Origin: Pedobacter sp. PF22-3
GTDB taxonomy: Bacteria; Bacteroidota; Bacteroidia; Sphingobacteriales; Sphingobacteriaceae
Assembly (NCBI RefSeq): GCF_026239555.1
Contig: NZ_JAPIVP010000004.1
Span: 124,001-188,000 of the forward strand
Direction: 5' to 3'
DNA length: 64,000 bases
Shown piece after piece: positions 9,130-18,974 of this stretch. The number at the start of each line of letters is the position of its first letter. The stretch's first letter is position 1. A model generated the notes under the pieces. The model ran no database searches, was not told the DNA's origin, and saw nothing but the letters and a program-made list of their open reading frames with translations. The translations under genes were made by a program, and so were the position numbers.

Positions 9130-9159
9130 AATAGCTGCAAGCCTAGGGCCGCAGCTATT
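9130..9159 (-). terminator. intrinsic terminator of the SusCD/TlpA operon
   Basis: A perfect 9-bp stem (AATAGCTGC ... GCAGCTATT) with a 12-nt loop. Read on the minus strand it is followed by a T run (TTTTTG). It lies 21 bp past the stop codon of the last TlpA gene. Confidence 0.8.
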
Positions 9160-9179
9160 CATATATTATTGTTTAACTA

Positions 9180-10298
9180 CTATTTGAAGATACCTTCCAG
9201 GGTTTTGTTCAGTTCCTCTCCTCTCAAATCTTTACCTACTACCTTACCTTCCGGATCAAGCAGAAAGCTTGCCGGCACAGATTTTACACCATAAGCTTTA
9301 ACTGCGGAGTTCGACCAGGCCTGCAGATCAGACACATGCGTCCAGGTAAGGCCATCAGCTGCGATGGCTTTTAACCAGGCGTCCTTTTTAGAGTCAAGAG
9401 ATACGCCCAAAATTTCAAAGCCTTTATCATGGTACTTTTTGTAAGCTGCAACTACATTAGGATTTTCTCTCCGGCAGGGGCCGCACCAGCTTGCCCAGAA
9501 ATCAACCAGTACATATTTACCTTTAAAATCAGACAACTTTACGATCTTACCATCCTTATCGGGCATCGCAATAGCCGGGGCAACTTTCCCTTTGGCGGTT
9601 TTCGCATTGGTTTTTAACGCTGTCCTGATTTGTTCGCCAATTTCTGATTGCTGCGCATCTTTAGTGAGCAGCCCAAATAATTCTTCGGCTACCGGAAAAT
9701 TCGGATAACTGATAAAGCGGTCATAAATGATTGCTGCAGATCCGGCCGAAGCGGCATTTTTTAGGATATATTGCTTTACAGCTGCAATGTTCAGGGTATC
9801 AAGCGTCCTGAATTCACGATCGAAACCTGCATGGGTAGCGGTATCCTTTTTACCCGCTTTCTCTGCCTGATCAAGCCTTGCATAAATACTTCCGGCTTTA
9901 ACAGTAATTTCTTTCCATGGGCCGTTGTAAAAGCCCATATATACATCCTGAGCAGTAGAACCGCTGATAACTACGGGAGATATACTGTCAGGTTTAGAGA
10001 TATTGATCGCAGCATTTTCCAATATAAATAGTATTGGGTTTTTCAGGCGCCTACTTTCTAATTTATAAAAGCCCGGTTGTTTTACCGTTCCTTTAAACAT
10101 AAAGGTGCCATTAACAACCTTAGTTGAATCTGTAACGACATATTTATCTCCAACTTCGTGACCAAGATAAACCTTGTCGTTAACGGCAGGTAACTTACCG
10201 GTCAATACATATTTCCCGTTTTGGGCAAATAGCGGGCCTCCGCAACACAAAAGTGCCGCAGGTACAAGGGTTAATATGCGCTTAAATAAAATGTTCAT
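9180..10298 (-). CDS. TlpA-family thiol-disulfide oxidoreductase with DUF4369 domain
   Basis: A 372-residue exported protein with a signal peptide (ending near FAQ, 26), an N-terminal beta-rich DUF4369-like domain (about 28-130), a helical linker, and a C-terminal TlpA/AhpC-type thioredoxin domain (about 235-372). The redox site is WCGPC (Cys272, Cys275) and the cis-Pro motif is VPA near 342. Such proteins reduce or exchange disulfides in the periplasm. It is the last gene of a five-gene minus-strand run, one base after the preceding TlpA gene, and probably serves the SusC/SusD system or its cargo. Confidence 0.9.
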   Translation of the reverse strand: MNILFKRILTLVPAALLCCGGPLFAQNGKYVLTGKLPAVNDKVYLGHEVGDKYVVTDSTKVVNGTFMFKGTVKQPGFYKLESRRLKNPILFILENAAINISKPDSISPVVISGSTAQDVYMGFYNGPWKEITVKAGSIYARLDQAEKAGKKDTATHAGFDREFRTLDTLNIAAVKQYILKNAASAGSAAIIYDRFISYPNFPVAEELFGLLTKDAQQSEIGEQIRTALKTNAKTAKGKVAPAIAMPDKDGKIVKLSDFKGKYVLVDFWASWCGPCRRENPNVVAAYKKYHDKGFEILGVSLDSKKDAWLKAIAADGLTWTHVSDLQAWSNSAVKAYGVKSVPASFLLDPEGKVVGKDLRGEELNKTLEGIFK

Positions 10299-10299
10299 G

Positions 10300-11472
10300 T
10301 TATATTGATTTTAACTTGTTGATTACTTCTTCAAGGCTCATGTTTTCCAACACAACTTTTCCCTGCTCATCTAAAAGAAACATAGCAGGTATAGCCTGTA
10401 CTTTCCAGGCATTGGCCGTCGCTCCCCTATCCAGAAAACTTGGCCATGGCAGTTTTTCTTCCTGCTGTGCCTTTAACCAGTCTCCCTCTTTTTTATCAAT
10501 CGAAATACTAACGATCTGCAGGCCTTTATCCTTATAATCTGCATATACTTTTTTCAAATTAGGAATCGACTTACGGCATGGAACACACCACGAAGCCCAA
10601 AAATCGACCAGTATGTATTTATGTCCTTTTTTTAATATTCCTAATTCTGCAGGCTGCCCTTCCTCATTTTTCGCAACCAGCAAAGGTGCCTTCTGGCCTT
10701 TAAAACCTAACGGGTTAACTAAATCACCCATGATTTTACCGTAATAACTTTTTTGGGCTGCAGGCGACAGCTCCGCATACAAACTTTTGTCTTCCGGTGT
10801 AAAATAACTGTAAATGTCAAGTGCCAGCAGTGGCCCCCAGAAAGAATCCTTATTGTCAGTCACAATTTTACGCAGATTTGTCTGCACCTGCTTAAAGAAT
10901 TGTGATTCATCAGCCATTGCTTTTTTCCAGGCCGGGCCATCTGTTATTGATTTCACCAGTGCGGTATCTTTTGCTGCAACTGCTTCATTTCGCTTGTTTA
11001 TTACCTCTTTATTGGCTTCCTGGTTAGTTAGATAGAGTGCATTAAGTGCATTCTTTGGCGCAATTTTTTGCATATACAGCATATGTGATTCGCTCCCTTT
11101 CACAACTACGTTGGTAAACTCATAATATGTACGGTCGCCATTGCCCAAAAGCTTAGCTGTAGCTGTTACCACAACATTCCCGGGTTGAAGCATCAATGAG
11201 GTTTGTCCGCCAACGCCTGCAATCCGTAAATAATACAGCCTAGGTTCTGCGGATATTTTTCCTTTGAGCAAAAAGTGCCCACTGCTAATCACAGCCGTTG
11301 CCACAGGCTGCTCATTTGCATGTGTAGCACCCGGAACAAGATTGATATTTGCGCCATCCGGCAGCCCTTTAACAGTCCCGTTGATGGTGACTGTTAAAGA
11401 CGCTGCTTTCGCCTGTCCGGAGAAGATGGTAAAAAGTATCAGGAGCAGTGCAATTTCTATTTTTAGTTTCAT
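10300..11472 (-). CDS. TlpA-family thiol-disulfide oxidoreductase
   Basis: A 390-residue exported protein with a signal peptide (ending near AKAA), an N-terminal beta-sandwich, a helical middle part and a C-terminal TlpA-like thioredoxin domain. The redox motif is WCVPC (Cys296, Cys299), and the cis-Pro is in AIPAMFLLD. It differs from its downstream neighbour in the motif dipeptide (VP versus GP), which shifts redox potential in known thioredoxin-fold proteins; the pair may have distinct partners. It starts 14 bp after the SusD gene. Confidence 0.9.
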   Translation of the reverse strand: MKLKIEIALLLILFTIFSGQAKAASLTVTINGTVKGLPDGANINLVPGATHANEQPVATAVISSGHFLLKGKISAEPRLYYLRIAGVGGQTSLMLQPGNVVVTATAKLLGNGDRTYYEFTNVVVKGSESHMLYMQKIAPKNALNALYLTNQEANKEVINKRNEAVAAKDTALVKSITDGPAWKKAMADESQFFKQVQTNLRKIVTDNKDSFWGPLLALDIYSYFTPEDKSLYAELSPAAQKSYYGKIMGDLVNPLGFKGQKAPLLVAKNEEGQPAELGILKKGHKYILVDFWASWCVPCRKSIPNLKKVYADYKDKGLQIVSISIDKKEGDWLKAQQEEKLPWPSFLDRGATANAWKVQAIPAMFLLDEQGKVVLENMSLEEVINKLKSI

Positions 11473-11486
11473 AGGTGCGTTTTGAT

Positions 11487-12905
11487 CTACTTGTCTACAT
11501 TCTGTTTGATGGTACCATTGCCCGGATTTTTAGAAGCACCCAGAGGAAATGGCATCGTCCAGAGATGAGCGTTCGGGGCAAGCGTTAAAGCCTGTCCGCC
11601 TTCTGTTTTGCTCAATGTAACAGCATAATTAGGATCTTTATTCAGACGGCGTGTATCAGCAAAAGGCGTAATCCCTAAAATAAGTTCGTTTCTTTTAGTA
11701 CGTTGAATGAGCTTTACCGCATCTATAGTGTTAGATGCACTTAAGGGTGCATAATTTGCAGCAAAGATTCTTTTTACCCTTACCGCATTTAATGTAGACA
11801 TTGCGCCAGGAATATCGTTAAGGCGTGCCTGACATTCCGCTTTGATCAGATACACTTCAGTAGTTGTTAAACCACCTACATTAAAATAACCAGTAGTGAT
11901 GCTGGTGTAATAAGTATCTGCGCCAACGGTCCGGAGTTTCCAGCGTGAAGCGAATCTTGCATCTCCCTGTTCAAAGCGACTTGCGCGGTCAACGCGGATC
12001 GCCTGTTCCCGTCCGGCATTGCTCGATGCTCCGTGACGGAAATAATAATTTTCAACGTAATTGAAACCCATTGGCGAAGGCGCATTGTTATATACATTAA
12101 CTGCCTCTATCTGCGTTTTGTAGGTATTATAAAATGTTGTCCAGTCGAACAGTTTATCATTGTACTTCAGCGCTTCGTTTGCTGCAGCCAGGGCATCAGC
12201 ATATCTTCCCATTTGCAGCAGTATTCTTGCTTTCAGCGCGTTTGCGGATCCGAGGTTGGGATGCAGTACTGTTGCACTGGTAGCACCCAAAGCCGGAATG
12301 GCTTCATTGATATCCTTTAGCATAAAATCATACAATTCTTTGATCGATACCTGGGTATAAGCAGCGCCAATATCAGCACTGAGGATCAGCGGCACAGATA
12401 ATTTGGTGGCTGCGTTTGCTTCTTCATAAGTGTCTGCATAATAATTGGCCAGGATATCATAATCCATTGCCCTCAGCACTTTTGCCTGTCCGATCAGTTC
12501 CGCTTTTTGTGCCTCCGTCCCCTCTGTTGTTCCCGCTGCCTTTTCAATAATCAGGTTGCTGGTGTTTATTCCGGTGTAATTGTTATAGTAAGTGCCTTCA
12601 TCAGCATTGTTTAAGGCAACCCTGTTGGCCGATTCGTTCCAGTTGTAGTTCGCCTTGTACAGGGGATAGTAATTCAGGTTGCTGCTGGTTTCAAATTTAT
12701 CATTGAGCAAAAGTACTGCCTGGGTGATATCTGAACGGTGATTACTATACTCATCGCGGATCAGGGCTTCATAGTCTGATAGTGTAGTAGGGATCTGGCC
12801 ATTTCCTACAGGAAGGATATCAATAAATTTTTTGCAGCCGCTAAAGCTCAGCACTGAAGCGAGAGCAACTAATTTTATGGTGTTTGAAAATATATTTTTC
12901 ATCAC
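11487..12905 (-). CDS. SusD/RagB-family outer-membrane lipoprotein
   Basis: A 472-residue surface lipoprotein. The lipobox is LSFSGC with Cys24. The TPR-rich SusD body includes the ITPFADTRRLNKDP and TEVYLIKAECQARLNDI segments typical of SusD C-terminal halves. SusD proteins form the lid of the SusC transporter and bind the substrate. The gene lies directly downstream of a SusC gene and upstream of two TlpA-family genes. No glycosidase is in the operon, so the cargo may be a peptide, a cofactor or metal chelate rather than a glycan; this is inference. Confidence 0.92.
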   Translation of the reverse strand: MMKNIFSNTIKLVALASVLSFSGCKKFIDILPVGNGQIPTTLSDYEALIRDEYSNHRSDITQAVLLLNDKFETSSNLNYYPLYKANYNWNESANRVALNNADEGTYYNNYTGINTSNLIIEKAAGTTEGTEAQKAELIGQAKVLRAMDYDILANYYADTYEEANAATKLSVPLILSADIGAAYTQVSIKELYDFMLKDINEAIPALGATSATVLHPNLGSANALKARILLQMGRYADALAAANEALKYNDKLFDWTTFYNTYKTQIEAVNVYNNAPSPMGFNYVENYYFRHGASSNAGREQAIRVDRASRFEQGDARFASRWKLRTVGADTYYTSITTGYFNVGGLTTTEVYLIKAECQARLNDIPGAMSTLNAVRVKRIFAANYAPLSASNTIDAVKLIQRTKRNELILGITPFADTRRLNKDPNYAVTLSKTEGGQALTLAPNAHLWTMPFPLGASKNPGNGTIKQNVDK

Positions 12906-12954
12906 TTATGTCTTTAAATATTGTTTGTTGCTAAATGCAGTATAAAATGGTTTC

Positions 12955-15900
12955 CTAGAAATTAAGATAAGCACCCCATACATAATTAGGAGTAAGGTAT
13001 CCGTTGAGCAGGTATTTTGCAGTTTTGGATTTGGCCAATGTAAACGCATTCTCCACATTAAACTGGAAACGTATATTGCTCAATCCTGCTTTTTTAGCGA
13101 TCAGTTGTGGTACTTTATATGCCAGGGAAATATTTCTCAGGCGCATATTAGTCGCATCCAACACATTGATGTCAGCATACCTGTAGATGTCAGCACTTTG
13201 ACTATTATAGTTAGGGTCTTCAGCAAAAACAACTTTAGGAATATTGGTCTTCAGCTCATCACCCGGATTTCTCCACCTGTTTACAATGTCTTTATTTACT
13301 GCGGAGATTTGTGTAACATATCCGTTCAGGGCACCGTTATAGTCGGCTCCCAGCACAGGTAAAAATGTATCCCTCATTTTATGACCGCCCTCGAAAGTCA
13401 GCAGGAAGGATAGGCTGAAGTTTTGATAGGAAAGCGTACTGTTTACTGATCCGCTGTATTTTGGAACGGTCGATCCGCTGTAAACAATAGATTGCAGCGT
13501 AGCCGGTGAAGCCTGTACCTTCTCTCCTTTTTCATTGTAAACCTGTGGCAATCCTGTATTACTTAAACCAGCCCATTGATAACTGTAAATGGCATTGTAT
13601 GGATTTCCGATACGTGGGAATGATTGCGGATAATCAAGCTGAAGAACATAAAACGGTGCCTCTACATTGACATAAGTAACTTTATTTTTATTAAAGGCAT
13701 ATTGCATCCCCAAATTCCAGGTCAGGTCTTTGCCACGGATGATATCACCTGACAAGGCCAGTTCAACTCCCTGGTTCAGCATCTCTCCGTTATTGATTAC
13801 GTAGGTTGAATAACCGAACCCTTCGGTCGGAACCCCCTGCGTGTTGGCCAGCAAATCCTTGCCACTTTTATGGTAATAGTCAACCGATCCAGAGAGACGG
13901 TTTTTGAAAATTGCGAAATCCAGACCGGCATTGGTGGTCGTAGTTTTTTCCCATGATAACAATGGGTTTGGTCTGCTGCCTACGGTAGCCTGTAAACCGC
14001 CTACATTGTTATTGGGATTGAAATTAAAAGTGGTGAATGGTGCACTATTTGTATAAACGTTACCGCCGATACCATGCGAAGCGCGCAGTTTCAACCTGTC
14101 TACCCAGTCTGCATTAAAGAATGATTCCTTGTTGATATTCCAGCCGGCACCCAATGACCAAATTGGCGTATTCTGATATTTCGAACTTGTACCCCAAAGG
14201 TTTGATTTGTCCCAGCGGATACTACCTGTAAAGAGATACTTTTCATCATAGGCATAGCCAACATTACTATAGAAAGAGACAAAACGCTCTGTACTGATCC
14301 TGTTAACAGCCGCATCCCTGTCTGTGAAATTTCCTCCGCCCAGAATATCACCGGGGTAGCTGCCCAATAATGGCTGGTTGACCAGGCTGTAGGTTAATGT
14401 ATTTGGATTATAGTTGTAAAGCGACTGATTATCATATTCAATTTTTCTGTTCCTGATCTCAGAACCTAAAATTGCGGTTAAGCTATGTTTCTCCCCAAAA
14501 GTTTTGTCAATGTTTAACTGCTGGCGGAAGTTATAGGCATTATTGAACTGATTTTCCTTGTAATTGATATTTCCGTAAGGCAGATTAAAGATTGCCTGTC
14601 CGCCACTCACAGGATTGAAAGAAGCAAAACTATTTACCTTGTCGCGAACAAAATAGGAATTTTTATCATACAGTTGATCGAGCCTGCTGGTTGCATACTC
14701 ATATTGAAAACTTGATTTGTAGGATAACCAGTCGGTTATTTTTGCGCCCAGGCGGACAAACGACCTGCTGGTAAAGTTCTTTGTTTTACCAATGTTCATT
14801 GCCTGTTCATCTAATGGCGTAATGTCCATATTGTACAGCTGGTTATCATTAATCAATGCCATATTATTGGCTGATAAACGTGATGCAGCAGTAGAGGTAA
14901 AGTTGCTTCCGTCTGCGTTTACCAACCTGTCATAAGGTAAAAATGTATAACCTGGCGACAAGGTGTTGTAAGGTTGGGTTTTACCTTCATTATAAGATAG
15001 GAATGTACTCAGTTCCATGGTCAGCCATTTATTGATCTGAGTAGTATTGTTGATGTTGATGCCGAGCGATTCATCTCCCGCATATTTATCTTGCGTTTTG
15101 TTATTGCGGTAGGTTGCGGAAGTGTACAACGCATTTTTCTCTGTCGCATTGCCAATACTCAGGTTATATTGCTGATAAAAAGGACTGCGCTTGCTATACT
15201 TTTCAACATCATCATAATACTGGTATCCGCCGGCTGCCAGCTGGCCTAATTTTGTATTGAGATCTGCCTGTGAAAGTGTGCCTGCAGCATTTCTAAGAAT
15301 GGCATTGATACCCTGGCTCGGGTAGGCCACATTCTGTAATAAGTTGGCCGCGTAGGCACCGGCATTTGCACCGCGTAAATTCGGATTATTGGCAGCCCAT
15401 TCCTTCTCCAGTTCAACAATATCTGCTGAATTGGTCAGGTTATCAGTATATTGCCTGTAAGGAGAAAGCGTGAATGTACTGGAAGCAGAAATTTGTGGCT
15501 TGCCTTTTTTTGCTTTCTTGGTAACAATAACAATTACACCATTAGAGGCACGTGCACCATAAATAGAAGCTGCTGCTGCATCTTTCAGTACCGTAATGCT
15601 TTCAATATCTTCCAGGTTTAGTCCCGGTATGCCTTGGGCTACATCATTGTTAGCATCCAGTTTCAGGTTTTCCACCGGAAAGCCATCGATCACGTATAAA
15701 GGCTGTACCAAGTCGTTGTTCATTGAAGTTGTTCCCCTGATCAGACCATTATTGTAACCTGGTATCCTGCCTTCCAGCAGCGACTGCATACTGCTCAAAC
15801 GCTGTTGATCCAGTTGTTTGGACGATACAGTAGAAAATGATCCTGTTACGCGTTCTTTAGACAGGGTTTGATATCCTGTGGAAACAGTCACTTCATCCAG

Positions 15901-16527
15901 CTGACCTGTTTGAATGGTCAGGACGATATTGCCCAGATTTTCCGAAGCCTTGATTTCCCTGGTCTGATAGCCTAAAAATGTAATCATCAGCACAGCATCT
16001 TCATCAACATCCTTCAATGTAAACTCGCCATCGTTATTGGTCACTGTCTGTTTTTTCAGTCCCTTTATGCTGACAATAGCGCCGGGAAGCGGCAGATTCT
16101 TTTCATCCAGCACTTTTCCGGTAACATCGATTGATTGAAATCTTTTAATGATTTTTTCAAGGAATGCAGGCTCTTTCTTTCTAACCAGTACAGATTTGTT
16201 AGTAATCGTGAACTCCAGCGACTGGTTTTTAAATATCTGATCCAGAACGTCGCTTAATTCCGCATTTTTAACATCGATCGTCACTTTTTTAGAATTCTTT
16301 AATACAGAATTCGTAATCACAAAATCGTAACCGCTCTGGTCGCTGATCTGATCAAAAATGGTAAACAATTCAGCATTTCTGGCTGACAAAGTAATTTTCT
16401 GTGCGTAGGTGCCCGCACTTACCTGCATGAAAACAGCAAGCATGAGTAGAGTGGTTAGCTTCATAACTCTCCATAGGTTATTTTGCGCGCTGAAAAAGCG
16501 CACTGGTTTAGTGCAAATTTGGTACAT
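12955..16527 (-). CDS. SusC/RagA TonB-linked outer-membrane transporter with STN domain
   Basis: A 1190-residue TonB-dependent transporter. Order of domains: signal region (to about 42, ...AGTYAQ), STN secretin/TonB short N-terminal domain (about 45-115), carboxypeptidase-like regulatory domain (about 133-205, DVTGKVLDEKNLPLPGA), SusC signature (DEVTVSTGYQTLSKERVTGS), plug (to about 335), and a 22-stranded barrel ending in Phe (AYLNF). The STN domain implies signalling to the FecR/ECF sigma pair encoded upstream. It imports an unknown substrate together with the downstream SusD. Confidence 0.93.
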   Translation of the reverse strand: MYQICTKPVRFFSAQNNLWRVMKLTTLLMLAVFMQVSAGTYAQKITLSARNAELFTIFDQISDQSGYDFVITNSVLKNSKKVTIDVKNAELSDVLDQIFKNQSLEFTITNKSVLVRKKEPAFLEKIIKRFQSIDVTGKVLDEKNLPLPGAIVSIKGLKKQTVTNNDGEFTLKDVDEDAVLMITFLGYQTREIKASENLGNIVLTIQTGQLDEVTVSTGYQTLSKERVTGSFSTVSSKQLDQQRLSSMQSLLEGRIPGYNNGLIRGTTSMNNDLVQPLYVIDGFPVENLKLDANNDVAQGIPGLNLEDIESITVLKDAAAASIYGARASNGVIVIVTKKAKKGKPQISASSTFTLSPYRQYTDNLTNSADIVELEKEWAANNPNLRGANAGAYAANLLQNVAYPSQGINAILRNAAGTLSQADLNTKLGQLAAGGYQYYDDVEKYSKRSPFYQQYNLSIGNATEKNALYTSATYRNNKTQDKYAGDESLGININNTTQINKWLTMELSTFLSYNEGKTQPYNTLSPGYTFLPYDRLVNADGSNFTSTAASRLSANNMALINDNQLYNMDITPLDEQAMNIGKTKNFTSRSFVRLGAKITDWLSYKSSFQYEYATSRLDQLYDKNSYFVRDKVNSFASFNPVSGGQAIFNLPYGNINYKENQFNNAYNFRQQLNIDKTFGEKHSLTAILGSEIRNRKIEYDNQSLYNYNPNTLTYSLVNQPLLGSYPGDILGGGNFTDRDAAVNRISTERFVSFYSNVGYAYDEKYLFTGSIRWDKSNLWGTSSKYQNTPIWSLGAGWNINKESFFNADWVDRLKLRASHGIGGNVYTNSAPFTTFNFNPNNNVGGLQATVGSRPNPLLSWEKTTTTNAGLDFAIFKNRLSGSVDYYHKSGKDLLANTQGVPTEGFGYSTYVINNGEMLNQGVELALSGDIIRGKDLTWNLGMQYAFNKNKVTYVNVEAPFYVLQLDYPQSFPRIGNPYNAIYSYQWAGLSNTGLPQVYNEKGEKVQASPATLQSIVYSGSTVPKYSGSVNSTLSYQNFSLSFLLTFEGGHKMRDTFLPVLGADYNGALNGYVTQISAVNKDIVNRWRNPGDELKTNIPKVVFAEDPNYNSQSADIYRYADINVLDATNMRLRNISLAYKVPQLIAKKAGLSNIRFQFNVENAFTLAKSKTAKYLLNGYLTPNYVWGAYLNF

Positions 16528-16611
16528 TTGGTAAGTTAGGTTGTTGCTTCAAGCCTTGTATTTTCGAGATCGCGGCTTTTAGCGGTTAGTTGACAATTTT
16601 TGTTAATTCCC

Positions 16612-16660
16612 AGCCTTTTTTTACCAGTTCGATTGACGTCGGACTGGTATTTTATTCTGG
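16612..16660. terminator. hairpin between fecR-like and susC-like genes
   Basis: Inverted arms ACCAGT...ACTGGT enclose a further short palindrome around GACGTC and are flanked by A/T runs on both sides. It may end or attenuate transcription running from the sigma/FecR genes into the SusC gene. Confidence 0.5.
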
Positions 16661-16725
16661 AGCACATCCTCCTGTGGTTCCAGGGATGGACTTTGAATTT
16701 CCTATAGAGTAGATAAAGTAGATTT

Positions 16726-17898
16726 TTATTGTATAACGGTCACCCTCCTTCCTTCAACTTTAAATTTTACATCATTAGAATAGCTGAGCATATTCAATAC
16801 TTCACTTATATTTTTATGAAGCGAAATGTTCCCATTGAAGAGCTCGCCAGATCCTTTCCCTATATATACGACCTCAATATCATACCAGCGCATAATTTTT
16901 GCCATCACATCCTCAATCGACTCATTTCTGAAACGGAAATAACCATTTTTCCAGGCCATCACATTTTTAATGTCAGCAGGCGCAACAGTAATAGGTTGCC
17001 CATCCTGTACTATCGATTGCTCTCCCGGTTTGATGATTTTTCCCTGTTCCGCATGATCTGACACCTGCACGCTTCCTTCAAGCAGCGTAGTTACTGTTTT
17101 TTGATGATCAGCGTAGCTGTTGATATTGAAATGTGTGCCCAGTACCTGTACCTCCTGAAGGTTGGTTTTCACGATAAAAGGGTGTGTTTTGTCTTTCGCA
17201 ATTTCAAAATAGGCTTCACCTGTAAGTTCAACCTCACGCAATTTCGCCGATGCAAATGATGCAGGAAATTTGATAGAAGAGGATGCATTCAGCCATACTT
17301 CACTTTGGTCTGGCAGCCGGAGGCGGTAAGTTTCACCCATGGCAGTCGATAAGGTATGGATGTGTGTACCTGCAGCCATTTGATCATCTTTTACAGTATA
17401 AACAACTTGTCCATCAGCAGTTTTACTGATCAATATCCCCGCTTCGCTGGCCAGCTGACCCTCATTGGCGGCGGACAATACTATTTTTTTGCCGTTATCC
17501 AGGGTAAGTGTTGCTGTGTTTTTGCCAGGAGCGATATCGTTCCTGATGATATTCACCAGTTTTTGTGGCTGTGGCTGATTGCTGTGATAAATAAGGCTGC
17601 CCCCTATAATGATCAAAACCGCAGCAGCCGCGATGCTGATCCAAAGTTTACGCAGCTTGCCCCTGTTCCGAACAGCAGAGGTTACCGCAATCTGCGCTTT
17701 TAATTCCTCCCACTTTTTATCGGTATTAAAAGTTGAGTATGTTTTCAATGCATCAGCAGATTCATCCCTGATGGCACGAAGTTCCGCTAAAAGTACCTGT
17801 TCATCGGCACTCAGGAAATTTGGCGACTGTTCATCTGCTTCCAGTTTGTCTAAAAGCTGGTTCCAGTCAGGAGTAAAAGGACTGAGATTTTTATCCAT
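16726..17898 (-). CDS. FecR-family anti-sigma factor
   Basis: A 390-residue inner-membrane anti-sigma regulator. The cytoplasmic N-terminal domain (about 1-80) is followed by one transmembrane helix (about 85-105, LWISIAAAAVLIIIGGSLIY), a periplasmic FecR domain (about 140-240, with HIHTLSTAMGETYRLRLPDQ) and a C-terminal DUF4974 domain (about 315-389) expected to contact the SusC STN domain. The gene lies between the ECF sigma gene and the SusC gene, the standard order for transport-coupled signalling. Confidence 0.93.
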   Translation of the reverse strand: MDKNLSPFTPDWNQLLDKLEADEQSPNFLSADEQVLLAELRAIRDESADALKTYSTFNTDKKWEELKAQIAVTSAVRNRGKLRKLWISIAAAAVLIIIGGSLIYHSNQPQPQKLVNIIRNDIAPGKNTATLTLDNGKKIVLSAANEGQLASEAGILISKTADGQVVYTVKDDQMAAGTHIHTLSTAMGETYRLRLPDQSEVWLNASSSIKFPASFASAKLREVELTGEAYFEIAKDKTHPFIVKTNLQEVQVLGTHFNINSYADHQKTVTTLLEGSVQVSDHAEQGKIIKPGEQSIVQDGQPITVAPADIKNVMAWKNGYFRFRNESIEDVMAKIMRWYDIEVVYIGKGSGELFNGNISLHKNISEVLNMLSYSNDVKFKVEGRRVTVIQ

Positions 17899-17976
17899 AT
17901 CAATACACTGTCGTAGCTATATCAAAAATGGGTGACAGCAAACCAATAAAATAGCTACCTTTTTTTCAAAATAAAT

Positions 17977-18558
17977 TTAAAAACGTCCTGGCAATGAAGA
18001 AAAGGCAATAAAAATAAGAATTGCATGATTACGAAGCGCTGAATAAGCCCTGCTTAATTGTGTTTTAACCGTATTAATTGAAATATTTTGCTTTTTAGCG
18101 ATTTCTGCATAGCTCATTTTATCAACCGCATGCATAATAAAGATATTTTGCCTGTTTTCAGGCAATTTCTGAATCAATTCTACAATTTTGATATAGCGCT
18201 GATGTCTGATTTCGTTATATTCCTGCTCATCGTTATCTTCTTGTTCCTCTTCCAAAGCGGCCAGCATCGAATTCCTCTTTTCAGTCACTGCACTTTTACG
18301 CAGAAAGTCAATGCATTTATATTTTACTGCCCTGCGCGCATAGGCTTCGAAACCTGTGGTTAGTTGAATAGTATGGCGCCTCTGCCAGAAATCTATGAAA
18401 AAGTCCTGCACCATATCTTCCGCTGCAAACTGATCATGAACATATTGCATAGCCACAGCACACAGAAATTGATGGTTTCTGCGAAACATTGCTTCGAATT
18501 GGTCGATATGAAGTGTTTTACTAGCTTCTCCTTCCATTAATAATTTAATGAATGACAT
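17977..18558 (-). CDS. ECF-type RNA polymerase sigma factor
   Basis: A 193-residue sigma-70-family factor of the Bacteroidota FecI type. Region 2 contains FAAEDMVQDFFIDFWQRRHTI and region 4 contains MSYAEIAKKQNISINTVKTQLSRAYSAL. It is the first gene of the sigma - FecR - SusC - SusD - TlpA - TlpA array and probably drives that array when the transporter is occupied. The C-terminal tail after region 4 is short and hydrophobic. Confidence 0.93.
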   Translation of the reverse strand: MSFIKLLMEGEASKTLHIDQFEAMFRRNHQFLCAVAMQYVHDQFAAEDMVQDFFIDFWQRRHTIQLTTGFEAYARRAVKYKCIDFLRKSAVTEKRNSMLAALEEEQEDNDEQEYNEIRHQRYIKIVELIQKLPENRQNIFIMHAVDKMSYAEIAKKQNISINTVKTQLSRAYSALRNHAILIFIAFSSLPGRF

Positions 18559-18974
18559 AGTTAGTTAAAAGCTATGAATTTACGAAATGATTATATGGTG
18601 AGATCGTCTATTATTTATTGCGGGTACAGTTTATTGACTTCTCTATTCATTCAAGGTTCTATTAGGTAGTACCAAAAATGAATATGGCAAAGCAAGACTT
18701 GAGCACGGTAATAACTTAGGACGCAGCAAGATTGAACCAGTTCATGGGAAATCTGGTGAAAATCGCCCGTTATAACACTATATAATGCAGAAATATGATA
18801 TCGGAATTAATAAGATAATTATGAAAAGCTTAGCTATTTTAAACAATATAACCAGGGTAAAAAATGATGAGTCCTCTAGCCTACCCCCCCTTTAATATGA
18901 GGCAAAATTTTTTGTTTGTAATTCGCTCATAATTTCTCGACATGCTTTGTTATGTTAAATCATCCTAAACATCC
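18559..18974. other. non-coding gap upstream of the sigma gene
   Basis: About 415 bp with no supported gene. The right part holds a C-rich run (seven C near 18886) and short AT-rich tracts. No repeat or RNA structure was recognised. The sigma gene promoter should lie at its left end. Confidence 0.4.
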
